Source: Bog-473 sp963788125
Lineage (GTDB): Bacteria; Actinomycetota; Acidimicrobiia; Acidimicrobiales; RAAP-2
Length of the DNA: 64,000 bases
NCBI GenBank assembly: GCA_963788125.1
Contig: CAWBFN010000001.1
Location: forward strand, 310,001-374,000
Direction of reading: 5' to 3'
The notes under the pieces were generated by a model. It did no database searches and was not told where the DNA came from. It saw nothing but the letters and a program-made list of their open reading frames with translations. The position numbers and the translations under genes were made by a program. Shown here piece after piece: positions 1 through 7,670 of the stretch (position 1 is its first letter; every line of letters starts with the position of its first letter).

Positions 1-1
1 C

Positions 2-457
2 CCCGGCCTGGTCGTGACCCGCACCTTCTCCAAGACCTGGGCCATGGCCGGGGCGCGCCTCGGGTACCTGATCGCCGATCCCGAGGTGGTGCGGGCCTGC
101 GAGGCGGTGGTCCTGCCCTACCACCTCTCGGCCCAGACGCAGCTGGCCGGCCTCCTGGCGCTCGACTTCACCGACGAGATGGAGGCCCGGGTGGCGATCA
201 TCGCCGAGGAGCGGGGCAGGGTGGAGGCCGCGTTGGGGGAGCTGCCGGTGGAACGCTGGCCGTCCGATGCCAACTTCATCCTCTTCCGTCCCCTGAGCCG
301 GGCGGCCGATCAGGTGTGGCTCGGGCTGCTGGACCGCTCGGTCCTCGTCCGCAACTGCGCCAGCTGGGACGGGCTCGATGGCTGCCTGCGGGTCACCATC
401 GGGCGGCCGGACGAGAACGACCGCTTCCTGACCGCTCTGGAGGAGTGCCTGCGATGA
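2..457 (+). CDS. hisC: Histidinol-phosphate aminotransferase, C-terminal part (5' end outside window)
   Basis: This is the C-terminal part of a fold-type I PLP aminotransferase that converts imidazole acetol-phosphate plus glutamate to histidinol phosphate. The reading frame is open from the window edge. The first residues read VTRTFSKTWAMAGARLGY, which holds the PLP-lysine motif SKT and the A-x-A-G-x-R-x-G-Y segment of the HisC family. The end (VLVRNCASWDGLDGCLRVTIG) is the usual HisC C-terminus with the substrate-phosphate arginine. The stop codon overlaps the ATG of hisB (ATGA), and his genes follow, which fixes the assignment. The N-terminal half and start lie outside the window. Confidence 0.93.
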   Translation, partial: PGLVVTRTFSKTWAMAGARLGYLIADPEVVRACEAVVLPYHLSAQTQLAGLLALDFTDEMEARVAIIAEERGRVEAALGELPVERWPSDANFILFRPLSRAADQVWLGLLDRSVLVRNCASWDGLDGCLRVTIGRPDENDRFLTALEECLR

Positions 458-1071
458 ACGATGTCATCAGCGAACTTCCCGCCCGACGTGCCAGCAGGGA
501 GCGCACGACCAAGGAGACCACGATCGAGGCGACGCTGGCGGTGGACGGGTCGGGGAGCGTCGACGTCTCCACCGGGCTCCCCTTCTTCGACCACATGGTC
601 GAGCAGCTCGGTCGCCACGCCTCGTTCGACCTGATGGTGCACGCCCAGGGCGACCTGCAGGTGGACGCACACCACACCGTCGAGGACGTGGGCATCGTGC
701 TCGGCGCCTGCCTGGCCGAGGCGCTGGGTGACAAGCGGGGCATTCGCCGTTTTGCCTCCATGGCGCTCCCCCTCGATGAGGCCCTGATTGAGGTCGCCCT
801 CGATCTCTCCGGGCGTCCCTTCCTGGCCTACGACGTCGAGTTCGCGCCCGACGCGGCCGGCCTGGGCACGCCACCCTTCGACCCGCAGCTGGCCGAGGAG
901 TTCTGGCGGGCCTTCGCCACCGCCGGCAACCTGACCCTGCACATCCGGCGCCGGGAGGGCAAGAACACCCACCACATGCTCGAGGCCGGGTTCAAGGGGG
1001 TGGCGCGGTGCCTGCGCGACGCGGTCCGGGTCGAGGGCGGGGGGATCCCGTCGACCAAGGGGAGCCTGTGA
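454..1071 (+). CDS. hisB: Imidazoleglycerol-phosphate dehydratase
   Basis: The protein has 205 residues, the size of the monofunctional HisB dehydratase, with no phosphatase domain. It dehydrates imidazole glycerol phosphate to imidazole acetol phosphate in the sixth step of histidine synthesis. Both metal-binding motifs are visible: FFDHM near residues 44-48 with DAHHTVED at 71-78, and the later repeat RREGKNTHHMLEAGFKG. The ATG at 454 overlaps the hisC stop (ATGA), which decides the start over an in-frame upstream extension to 316. It is followed 4 bp later by the GTG of hisH, which indicates translational coupling. Confidence 0.96.
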   Translation: MNDVISELPARRASRERTTKETTIEATLAVDGSGSVDVSTGLPFFDHMVEQLGRHASFDLMVHAQGDLQVDAHHTVEDVGIVLGACLAEALGDKRGIRRFASMALPLDEALIEVALDLSGRPFLAYDVEFAPDAAGLGTPPFDPQLAEEFWRAFATAGNLTLHIRRREGKNTHHMLEAGFKGVARCLRDAVRVEGGGIPSTKGSL

Positions 1072-1075
1072 GGCG

Positions 1076-1705
1076 GTGAGCGGATCCGGGCCGAGGATCG
1101 CCGTCCTCGACTATGGCATCGGGAACCTCCGGTCGGCCGAGAAGGCCCTGCAGCATGTCGGCGCGGCGGCGCGCCTCGTCTCCGATCCGGCCGAGGTCGA
1201 AGCGGCCGACGCGGTGGTCCTCCCCGGAGTGGGCGCGTTCGGAGCGTGTGCGAGGGCCCTGCGCGACAGCGGGCTCGAGGCGGTGGCCCGCGCCGCCATT
1301 GAGGCGGGCGTGCCCTTCTTCGGCGTGTGCATCGGGTTCCAGCTCCTCTACGAGGGCTCCGACGAGAGCCCCGAGGCGCCCGGGTTGGGTGTCCTCGCCG
1401 GCCGGGTCGGCCTGCTGGGGCCCACCGTCAAGCACCCGCAGATGCAGTGGAACCAGCTGCTCCGCACCGGCGACACCAGTCTCGGTCCCGATCCGCTGCG
1501 GGGGCTGGGGGAGGCCCCCTGGGTCTACTTCGTCCACTCCTACGCCCCGCCGGTGGGCGCCGAGACGGTGGCGGTGTGCGACTACGGCGGGCCGGTGGCC
1601 GCCCTGGTGGCCCGCGGCGACCTGTGGGGGGCGCAGTTCCACCCCGAGAAGTCCGGGCGGAGCGGCCTGGCTCTGCTCTCGAACTTCGTGGCGCTGGCCG
1701 CGTGA
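1076..1705 (+). CDS. hisH: Imidazole glycerol phosphate synthase, glutaminase subunit
   Basis: This is a class I glutamine amidotransferase of 209 residues. It releases ammonia from glutamine and passes it to HisF. The nucleophile lies in FFGVCIGFQLLYEG (Cys about 85), and the His/Glu pair lies in GAQFHPEKSG (about 189/191). The N-terminus IAVLDYGIGNLRS and the oxyanion segment PGVGAFG are typical of HisH. It starts with GTG 4 bp after the hisB stop, and its own stop overlaps the ATG of hisA. Its partner hisF is two genes downstream. Confidence 0.96.
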   Translation: MSGSGPRIAVLDYGIGNLRSAEKALQHVGAAARLVSDPAEVEAADAVVLPGVGAFGACARALRDSGLEAVARAAIEAGVPFFGVCIGFQLLYEGSDESPEAPGLGVLAGRVGLLGPTVKHPQMQWNQLLRTGDTSLGPDPLRGLGEAPWVYFVHSYAPPVGAETVAVCDYGGPVAALVARGDLWGAQFHPEKSGRSGLALLSNFVALAA

Positions 1706-2475
1706 TGGACCTGTACCCGGCGATCGATCTGCGCGACGGGGGAGCCGTGCGGCTTACCCAGGGCGACTTCGACCGCGAGGCGCGCTACGGGGACCCGCTG
1801 CAGCTGGCGGCGCGGTTCATGGAGGGCGGGGCCCGGTGGATCCACGTCGTCGACCTCAACGCGGCACGCACCGGTGTGCCCCACGAGCGCGCCCTGCTGG
1901 CCAAGATCGTCGCCCTGGTCACGCCGGCCGGCGTCCGGGTGCAGGCCGGTGGGGGCATCCGCAGCGAGGACGACGTGGCGGCCGTCCTGGACCTCGGGGT
2001 GGCCCGCGTCGTGCTGGGCACCGCCGCCATGGCGGACCCGGAGCTGGCCACCCGCTGCGCCCGGCGCTGGCCCGGCCGGGTGGCCGTGGGCCTGGACTAC
2101 GGGCCCGGCACCGGGCCGGCCGGCGACACCGCCATCGGCCCGCTCAAGGGCCAGGGCTGGGCCGTCACCTCGCCCGTCACCATCCCGGCGCTGCTCGAGC
2201 GCTGGGCGGGCGAGCCCCTCGGGGCGGTCGTGGCCACGTCCATCGCCCGGGACGGGATGCTCGGCGGTAGTGACCTCGTGGGCCTCCGGGCCCTGCTGGA
2301 GCTGGCCGCGGTGAGCTCGCTGCCGGTCATCGCCTCGGGCGGGGTGGGGTCGCTGCACGATCTGCGGGACCTGGCTGCGCTGGACGGGCTCGCCGGGGTC
2401 ATCGTGGGCAAGGCGTTGGTCGAGGGTCGGTTCGGGGTGGAGGAGGCCGTCGCCGCGTGCGCAGCGTCCGGCTGA
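1705..2475 (+). CDS. hisA: ProFAR isomerase (HisA / possible PriA)
   Basis: This 256-residue (beta/alpha)8 barrel isomerises ProFAR to PRFAR. The N-terminus LYPAIDLRDGGAVRLTQGD carries the catalytic Asp (about residue 8). The two phosphate-binding halves are visible as QAGGGIRSEDDV and IASGGVGSLHDL. The ATG at 1705 overlaps the hisH stop (TGATG). In many actinobacteria this enzyme is PriA, which also performs the TrpF reaction. Here a separate trpF is present at 8495, so dual function is not required; I cannot tell the two apart from sequence alone. The 3' end overlaps hisF by 19 bp. Confidence 0.94.
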   Translation: MDLYPAIDLRDGGAVRLTQGDFDREARYGDPLQLAARFMEGGARWIHVVDLNAARTGVPHERALLAKIVALVTPAGVRVQAGGGIRSEDDVAAVLDLGVARVVLGTAAMADPELATRCARRWPGRVAVGLDYGPGTGPAGDTAIGPLKGQGWAVTSPVTIPALLERWAGEPLGAVVATSIARDGMLGGSDLVGLRALLELAAVSSLPVIASGGVGSLHDLRDLAALDGLAGVIVGKALVEGRFGVEEAVAACAASG

Positions 2476-3221
2476 TCCCCTGCCTCGATGTCACCGCTGG
2501 CCGCGTCGTCAAGGGCGTGCAGTTCGTCGACCTCACCGACGAGGGCGACCCGGTGGAGCTGGCCGCCCGCTACGACGAGGAGGGGGCGGACGAGCTCACC
2601 TTCCTCGACATCACCGCCTCGTCGGACGGCCGCGACACCATGGTGTCGGTGGTCGCCCGCACGGCTGAGCAGGTGTTCATCCCCCTCACGGTGGGCGGCG
2701 GCGTGCGGGAGACCGAGGACGCCCGCCGCCTGCTGCGGGCGGGAGCCGACAAGGTGGCGGTGAACAGCGCCGCCGTGGAGCGCCCGGCGCTGGTGCGCGA
2801 GATCGCCGACGAGTTCGGGACACAGTGCGCCGTGGTGGCCATCGACGCCCGGTCGGTGAGCGGCGGGTCGAGCTGGGAGGTCTACACCCACGGCGGCCGC
2901 CGACCGACCGGCCTCCACGCCGTGGCCTGGGCCGTGAGCTGCGCCGCCCAGGGCGCCGGGGAGATCCTGCTGACCTCCATGGACCGGGACGGGACCCGTG
3001 ACGGGTTCGATCTCGAGCTGATCCGGGCGGTGGTCGGCTCGGTGGACATCCCCGTGGTGGCGTCGGGCGGGGTGGGAACGCTGCAGCATCTCGTGGAGGG
3101 GGCATCGCTGGGCGGGGCGGATGCCGTGCTGGCTGCGTCCATCTTCCACCGCCGGGAGTTCACGGTGGGCGAGGCCAAGGCCTACATGGCGGCCCACGGG
3201 GTGATCGTCCGCCCGGCCTGA
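2457..3221 (+). CDS. hisF: Imidazole glycerol phosphate synthase, cyclase subunit
   Basis: This 254-residue barrel partners HisH and makes imidazole glycerol phosphate and AICAR. The signature IPCLDVTAGRVVKGVQF carries the first catalytic Asp (about residue 11), and the second lies in VVAIDARSVSG (about residue 130). Phosphate-binding turns TVGGGVRETED and VASGGVGTLQH mark the two half-barrels. The GTG start at 2457 lies inside hisA (19 bp overlap), which implies coupled translation. The frame is intact and of normal length. Confidence 0.96.
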   Translation: MRSVRLIPCLDVTAGRVVKGVQFVDLTDEGDPVELAARYDEEGADELTFLDITASSDGRDTMVSVVARTAEQVFIPLTVGGGVRETEDARRLLRAGADKVAVNSAAVERPALVREIADEFGTQCAVVAIDARSVSGGSSWEVYTHGGRRPTGLHAVAWAVSCAAQGAGEILLTSMDRDGTRDGFDLELIRAVVGSVDIPVVASGGVGTLQHLVEGASLGGADAVLAASIFHRREFTVGEAKAYMAAHGVIVRPA

Positions 3222-3231
3222 CATCGTGCGG

Positions 3232-3237
3232 TACCGT
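3232..3237 (+). promoter_or_regulatory. Possible -10 element (TACCGT) for a leaderless GroES-like/hisI transcript
   Basis: TACCGT lies 6 bp before an in-frame GTG at 3244. The same spacing appears at other promoters in this window. There is no convincing -35 box. The site would allow a secondary internal transcript in the his operon. It is inferred from spacing alone. Confidence 0.3.
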
Positions 3238-3243
3238 GCGAGG

Positions 3244-3600
3244 GTGCCCACAACGACGAAAACGGCGGACCCGCCACCCCCGATCGACGAGATGCAGCCG
3301 ATCTCGGTCCTCTTCGATCGGGTCCTGGTCCAGATGGCCCAGAGCGAGGGTGAGCGCCGCTCCCGGGCGGGCATCCTGATCCCGGCCACGGCCCAGATCT
3401 CGCGTCGCCTCAGCTGGGCGGTGGCGGTAGCCGTCGGCCCCCACGTACGTACGGTCAAGGTGGGCGACACCGTCCTGTTCAATCCCGAGGACCGCTTCGA
3501 GGTGGAGCTGCACGGCGAGGAGTACGTCATCTTGCGAGAGCGCGACATCCACGCCATCGCGTCGAAGCGCAACGACAGCGGGACCGGCCTGTATCTATGA
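3244..3600 (+). CDS. GroES-like co-chaperonin (Cpn10 fold)
   Basis: This is a small Cpn10-like protein (118 residues from GTG 3244; a GTG at 3226 adds six residues). The core QPISVLFDRVLVQ, followed by GILIPATAQ, GDTVLFNPEDRFEVELHGEEYVIL and RERDIHAI, follows the GroES pattern of a dome strand, mobile loop and C-terminal strand. The mobile-loop region (SEGERRSRAGILIPA) is short and lacks the usual hydrophobic tripeptide. It also has a proline-rich N-terminal extension, so binding to GroEL is uncertain. It sits between hisF and hisI, and its stop overlaps hisI by ATGA. The start at 3244 is chosen because a -10-like TACCGT lies 6 bp upstream. A role in histidine synthesis is not known. Confidence 0.8.
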   Translation: MPTTTKTADPPPPIDEMQPISVLFDRVLVQMAQSEGERRSRAGILIPATAQISRRLSWAVAVAVGPHVRTVKVGDTVLFNPEDRFEVELHGEEYVILRERDIHAIASKRNDSGTGLYL

Positions 3601-3983
3601 GCGAGCCTGGCATCCCCCTGGCGGTGGACGAGGAGCTCGTCAGCGCGGTGGACTTCGCCAAGAGCGCGGACGGCCTCGTGCCGGCCATCGTGCAGGACGC
3701 CACGGACGGGACGGTGCTGACCGTGGCGTACATGGACGCCGAGGCGCTGCGGCGGACCCTGGACTCGGGCCGGTCGTGGTTCTACAGCCGCAGCCGCAAG
3801 GAGTACTGGCAGAAGGGCGAGACGTCGGGGGACCGCCAGTACGTGCGCGAGGTGCGCATCGACTGTGACGGCGACGCGCTCGTGGTCCTGGTCGACCAGC
3901 ACGGGCGCGGGGCGTGCCACACCGGCGAGCGGAGCTGCTTCTACCGCACCATCGGATCGGGACCCGGCGTACCGGCACCGTGA
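3597..3983 (+). CDS. hisI: Phosphoribosyl-AMP cyclohydrolase
   Basis: This 128-residue monofunctional HisI opens the adenine ring of PR-AMP in step three of histidine synthesis. The family core is present: VAYMDAEALRRTLDSG, then FYSRSRKEYWQKGETSG. The metal ligands are in IDCDGDALV (Cys and Asp residues) and the paired cysteines in GACHTGERSCFYR. No HisE pyrophosphohydrolase domain is fused. The ATG overlaps the GroES-like stop. trpE begins a few bases after its stop. Confidence 0.95.
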   Translation: MSEPGIPLAVDEELVSAVDFAKSADGLVPAIVQDATDGTVLTVAYMDAEALRRTLDSGRSWFYSRSRKEYWQKGETSGDRQYVREVRIDCDGDALVVLVDQHGRGACHTGERSCFYRTIGSGPGVPAP

Positions 3984-3987
3984 TCCG

Positions 3988-5514
3988 TTGCTGACCTTCC
4001 GCCCCGATCCCGTCGAGTTCGTCGCCCTGGCCAAGGAGCACGCCATCGTGCCGGTGTGGTGCGAGGTGGTGGCCGACACCCTGACCCCGGTGTCCGCCTT
4101 CGCCAACGTGGTCGGCGACGGGGAGGGCTTTCTCTTCGAGTCGGTCGAGGGTGGCGAGCGCTGGGGCCGCTACTCCTTCGTGGGCCGGCGCCCGCTGGCC
4201 ACGCTCACCGCGCGGGGGAACTCGGTGACCGCCACCGGCCGGCTGGAGCTGGGCTCGTCGGATCAGGGGATCCTGGCGGCCGTCGACGCCCTGCTCTCCC
4301 GTTTCCGGTCGCCGACCCTCGAGGGGGTCCCGCCCCTGCACGGCGGCCTGGTGGGCTATCTCGGCTACGACGTGGTGCGCGAGATCGAGCGCCTGCCCGA
4401 CGTGCCGCCCGACGACCTGGGCCATCCCGACGCCGCGCTGGTGGTGATCGGCCAGTTCGCCGTCTTCGACCACTGGCGCCAGCGCATCGACCTCATCGAC
4501 AACGTCCTGGTCCCCGACCCCGAGGTGGCCACCGCCACCGAGCTCGGGGCGGCCTACGAGGCCGCCTGCGCCCGGCTGGAGGAGCTGGCCGACGACTGCG
4601 CCCGCACCCGGCCGGCCGCCATGGTGCCGGCGCCCCGCCCGGGCATCGAGGCCGCCGAGGCCAGCCGCACCATGAGCTCGGAGCAGTACCGGGCGGCCAT
4701 CGACATCGCCAAGGAGTACATCACGGCGGGCGACATCTTCCAGGTCGTGCTGTCCCAGCGCTACGACCTCGAGCTGGGCGCGGACCCGTTCGACGTGTAT
4801 CGAGCCCTGCGGCTGCTCAACCCCAGCCCGTACCTCTACTTCCTGCGCTTCCCCGAGGTGACCGTGGTGGGTGCGTCGCCCGAGCCCATGGTGCGCCTGC
4901 GCGACGGCATCGTCACCTCGCGGCCGATCGCCGGCTCGCGCCCGCGGGGCGAGACCGAGCAGCACGACCGTTTCTTGGAGGGGGAGCTGTCCGAGGACCC
5001 CAAGGAGCTGGCCGAGCACATCATGCTGGTCGACCTGGCCCGCAACGACGTCGGCCGGGTCGTCCGCTTCGGCACCGAGAAGGTGGACGAGCTGATGACC
5101 ATCGAGCGCTACAGCCACATCATGCACATCACCTCGCAGGTCTCGGGGGAGCTGGCCGAGGACAAGGGGCCGATCGACGTGCTGCGGGCCACCCTCCCGG
5201 CCGGCACGCTCTCGGGCGCGCCCAAGGTGCGGGCCATGGAGATCATCGACGAGCTGGAGCCCACCAAGCGCGGGGTCTACGGGGGCGTGGTGGGCTACAT
5301 CGACTTCTCGGGCAACATCGACACCGCCATCGCCATCCGGACCATGGTGGTCTCGCCCGACGGCCGGGCCAGCGTGCAGGCCGGTGCGGGGATCGTGGCC
5401 GACAGCGACCCGGCGGCCGAGGACCGCGAGTGCCAGCAAAAGTCGCAGGCCCTGCTGGTGGCCGTGACCGCGGCGCGGGTCATGACCTCGGCCCGAACGG
5501 CGGGCCAGGCATGA
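3988..5514 (+). CDS. trpE: Anthranilate synthase component I
   Basis: TrpE (508 residues) converts chorismate to anthranilate, using ammonia from a TrpG partner that is not in this window. The N-terminal Anth_synt_I_N region (FVALAKEHAIVPVWCEVVAD; WGRYSFVGRRP) is followed by the chorismate-binding domain. Recognisable motifs are AGDIFQVVLSQRY, RPIAGSRPRGET, LVDLARNDVGRV, LPAGTLSGAPKVRAMEIIDELEP and RGVYGGVVGY. No ATG or GTG lies in frame near the conserved start, so TTG 3988, 4 bp after the hisI stop, is taken. An open extension upstream lies in the hisI shadow. The stop overlaps the next ATG. Confidence 0.93.
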   Translation: MLTFRPDPVEFVALAKEHAIVPVWCEVVADTLTPVSAFANVVGDGEGFLFESVEGGERWGRYSFVGRRPLATLTARGNSVTATGRLELGSSDQGILAAVDALLSRFRSPTLEGVPPLHGGLVGYLGYDVVREIERLPDVPPDDLGHPDAALVVIGQFAVFDHWRQRIDLIDNVLVPDPEVATATELGAAYEAACARLEELADDCARTRPAAMVPAPRPGIEAAEASRTMSSEQYRAAIDIAKEYITAGDIFQVVLSQRYDLELGADPFDVYRALRLLNPSPYLYFLRFPEVTVVGASPEPMVRLRDGIVTSRPIAGSRPRGETEQHDRFLEGELSEDPKELAEHIMLVDLARNDVGRVVRFGTEKVDELMTIERYSHIMHITSQVSGELAEDKGPIDVLRATLPAGTLSGAPKVRAMEIIDELEPTKRGVYGGVVGYIDFSGNIDTAIAIRTMVVSPDGRASVQAGAGIVADSDPAAEDRECQQKSQALLVAVTAARVMTSARTAGQA

Positions 5515-6528
5515 GCGCGGACCAGGGGGCGGCGGACCAGGTGGCGGCCCTCCGGCAGGGGGCCGGCGCCAGGCTCCTCGGGCGCGACGTCTTCGCCGTG
5601 CGCGGGGACGACGCCGAGGCCTACCTCCAGGGCCAGCTGAGCCAGGACATCGTGGGGCTGGCCGTCGGGGACACCACGGACTCCCTCCTGCTGCAACCCG
5701 ACGGGAAGCTGAGCACCCTGCTGCGGGTCACCCGCTCGGAGCCGCAGGGCTTCGTGCTCGATACGGACGCAGGCTTCGGCGACGCCATGGTGGCCCGGCT
5801 CAAGAAGTTCCTCCTCCGCTCCAAGGTGGAGGTCGAGCGCCTGGAGTGGCGGTGCCTGGCGCTGCGGGGGAGCGGGGTGGACCGGGCGCTGGCCGGAGCC
5901 GTGGCCGGGACCGCGGATACTGCTGTTGCCGTTCGAGTGGAACGGGTGGAGCGGGATCGATCTGCTCGGGCCCCGGGAGGCCGTCGTCGATCCGGCCAGC
6001 GGGACCCTCCCGGAGGGAGTCGTCTTCTGCACCGCGGAGGCCTTCGAGGCCTGTCGCATCGCATCGGGCATCCCGGCCATGGGGAGCGAGCTCACCGACC
6101 GGACGATCGCCGCCGAGGCGGGGTTGGTGGAGCGGACGGTCAGCTTCACCAAGGGCTGTTACACCGGCCAGGAGCTCGTGGCCCGCCTGGAGGCGCGGGG
6201 CACCAACGTCCCGCGCCGCCTGGTCGGCGTGGTCGGCGGCTCGGATCCCGAGGGGGAGAGGCTGGCGTTCGGGATGACCCTGCATGCCGCCTCGGCGGCC
6301 GGGGCCCCGGCGCCCGGAGCGGACGACGTGGCGGCGGACAAGGTGGTCGGCACCGTGACCTCGGCCGCCTGGAGCCCCGAACTGGAGGCGTGGGCGGCCC
6401 TGGCCTATGTGCATCGCAGCGTGCCGTCGCCGGGCCCGGTGCGGGTGAGGTCGGGCGACGGCGTGGGCGTGGCCCAGCCGGCGCAGGTGGCCCCGCTGCC
6501 CCTGGTCGATCTCGTGCCCCCCGGCTGA
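5511..6528 (+). pseudogene. YgfZ/GcvT-like folate-binding protein, one frameshift
   Basis: The gene belongs to the YgfZ/GcvT family, folate-binding proteins tied to Fe-S cluster repair and tRNA modification. It starts at ATG 5511 (ATGA overlap with trpE). Residues 1-125 in the first frame read FAVRGDDAEAYLQGQLSQDI and LLLQPDGKLSTLLRV. Coding then continues in the +1 frame from about 5905: LPFEWNGWSGIDLLGPREAV, with the family signature KGCYTGQELVARLEARG near 6150. The switch lies between about 5880 and 5912, where one base appears extra. All conserved parts are present once the frame is restored, so this may be a sequence error or recent inactivation. Confidence 0.8.
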
Positions 6529-6533
6529 GGATC

Positions 6534-6995
6534 GTGCCCTCCCGTCCCGTCGTGCTGCTCGCCGGGGGGACCGCCTACTCCCTGGTTGTCGCGGCCACGA
6601 CGCCGTTCACCCTGGCCGCCGACGTCCTGACGGGCTTGGTCGTCGTGGCCATGGCCGTGCTGGTGATCGCCAGCTGGCCGCTGCGCACCCGGACGGTCCG
6701 GTCCCGGCCGAGCCCCGGTGCCCGCGGCGCCCACCCCTACCGCCCCTGGATCGTGCTGTTCGCCGTCTTCACGCTGTGGGAGCTGGTCAACTACGCCCAC
6801 GGGTCCCGTGCGGCGCATCCGACCTTCAGCTCCATCACCGACGCCGTCAACCGCTTCTACCTGCTCAAAGCCGCCCTCTTCTTGGGGTGGCTGGTCTTCG
6901 GCTTGAGCATCCTGCGCCAGGGGGCGGGCCGCGGCCGGTTCGCCGCTCGCCGCAGCGAGACCGGTCGGCACGCCGGCCAGAGGGGGGAGCCATGA
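6534..6995 (+). CDS. Unknown integral membrane protein (153 aa)
   Basis: I do not recognise a family. The protein has about four hydrophobic segments: VVLLAGGTAYSLVVAATTPF, VLTGLVVVAMAVLVIASWPL, WIVLFAVFTLWELVNY and LLKAALFLGWLVFGLSIL. A basic, proline-containing loop (RTRTVRSRPSPGARG) and a charged C-terminal tail (RRSETGRHAGQRGEP) follow typical inside-positive topology. It starts at GTG 6534, 5 bp after the YgfZ-like stop, and its stop overlaps the ATG of the next small membrane protein. The two were probably made together. Confidence 0.65.
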   Translation: MPSRPVVLLAGGTAYSLVVAATTPFTLAADVLTGLVVVAMAVLVIASWPLRTRTVRSRPSPGARGAHPYRPWIVLFAVFTLWELVNYAHGSRAAHPTFSSITDAVNRFYLLKAALFLGWLVFGLSILRQGAGRGRFAARRSETGRHAGQRGEP

Positions 6996-7192
6996 GCAGC
7001 TCCACGCTCTCTTATGTGGTGTGGACGCTCATCCTCGCCTACGCCCTGGTCCTGTGGGGACTCTCCTATCTCCGGCCCAGAACCGTCGCCCATCCCTCGC
7101 AGGTCGTGGGGAAGCTGGCCACGCACCCCGTGGCGCGGGTGGTGCTCGTCCTCGGCTTCATGTGGCTGGGCTGGCACACCTTCGCCCGCTGA
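6992..7192 (+). CDS. Small membrane protein of unknown function (66 aa)
   Basis: This 66-residue protein has two predicted membrane helices, LSYVVWTLILAYALVLWGLSY and ARVVLVLGFMWLGWHTFA, joined by a polar, basic loop (RPRTVAHPSQVVGKLATHP). The layout resembles small DUF-type proteins of actinobacteria, but I cannot name the family. The ATG at 6992 follows a GGGGGGAG ribosome site and overlaps the upstream stop (ATGA). The gene ends 3 bp before the convergent oxidoreductase gene. Confidence 0.6.
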   Translation: MSSSTLSYVVWTLILAYALVLWGLSYLRPRTVAHPSQVVGKLATHPVARVVLVLGFMWLGWHTFAR

Positions 7193-7195
7193 GCG

Positions 7196-7612
7196 TTACG
7201 TACGGGTGAGGGCCACGACCGGGATGGTGCGCGTCGTCTTCTCCTCGTACTCGGCGAAGTTCGGCATGAGCTCCTTCTGGCGCTCCCAGATCCGGTCGCG
7301 CTCGGCCCCGGTGACCGGCGTGGCCCGGGCGGCGTAGCGATCGGAGCCGAACTCGACCTCCACCTCGGGGTTGGCCACCACGTTGTGGTACCAGTCGGGA
7401 TTGGTGGGCGCGCCGGCCTTGGAGGCGAAGACGTAGATCGTCCCGTCGTCCTGAGGCTGGCCGGCCAGCGGGTTGATCCGGGTCTTGCCCGTCTTGGCGC
7501 CCTTGGTGGTCAGCAGGACGATGGGAGCCCCCTCGAAACCGCCGCCCACCTTGCCGCCGTTGGCCCGGAACTCGTCGATGATGGCCTGGTTGAAGTCGCG
7601 CATTTCGCTCAT
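7196..7612 (-). CDS. Deazaflavin (F420)-dependent nitroreductase family protein
   Basis: This 138-residue protein is of the DDN type (split beta-barrel, F420-linked). Visible family features are IVLLTTKGAKTGKTRINPL, which forms the phosphate/cofactor strand, then IYVFASKAGAPTNPDWYHNVVANPEVEVE and the C-terminal TIPVVALTR. The reaction could be reduction of a nitro or quinone compound; the substrate cannot be read from sequence. The ATG at 7612 is chosen over an upstream start at 7672 because a TACGCT -10 box lies exactly 6 bp before it on the minus strand, and the longer form would overrun the divergent trpC promoter. Confidence 0.88.
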   Translation of the reverse strand: MSEMRDFNQAIIDEFRANGGKVGGGFEGAPIVLLTTKGAKTGKTRINPLAGQPQDDGTIYVFASKAGAPTNPDWYHNVVANPEVEVEFGSDRYAARATPVTGAERDRIWERQKELMPNFAEYEEKTTRTIPVVALTRT

Positions 7613-7670
7613 GGCCAGAGCGTAGGCGGTCGACCAGCAGGTCGACACGGCCCCGCTACGCTGGGTCGTC
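7613..7670. promoter_or_regulatory. Divergent leaderless promoters, oxidoreductase (-) and trpCFBA (+)
   Basis: Two copies of TACGCT face outward in this 58 bp gap. The minus-strand copy (7619-7624) ends 6 bp before the ATG at 7612. The plus-strand copy (7657-7662) ends 8 bp before the ATG at 7671. Neither gene has a ribosome-binding site in front of it, so both transcripts are probably leaderless. No clear -35 boxes are seen. Confidence 0.6.

Noticed and set aside
2097..4106. 669-residue minus-strand frame
   Set aside because: It is antisense to hisA/hisF/hisI; Arg/His/Gly-rich, no domain.
4056..6995. 979-residue plus-strand frame
   Set aside because: It is a chimera: the first part is a shadow of trpE, the middle is the true start of the YgfZ-like gene, and the end is the membrane protein at 6534. 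It is not one protein.
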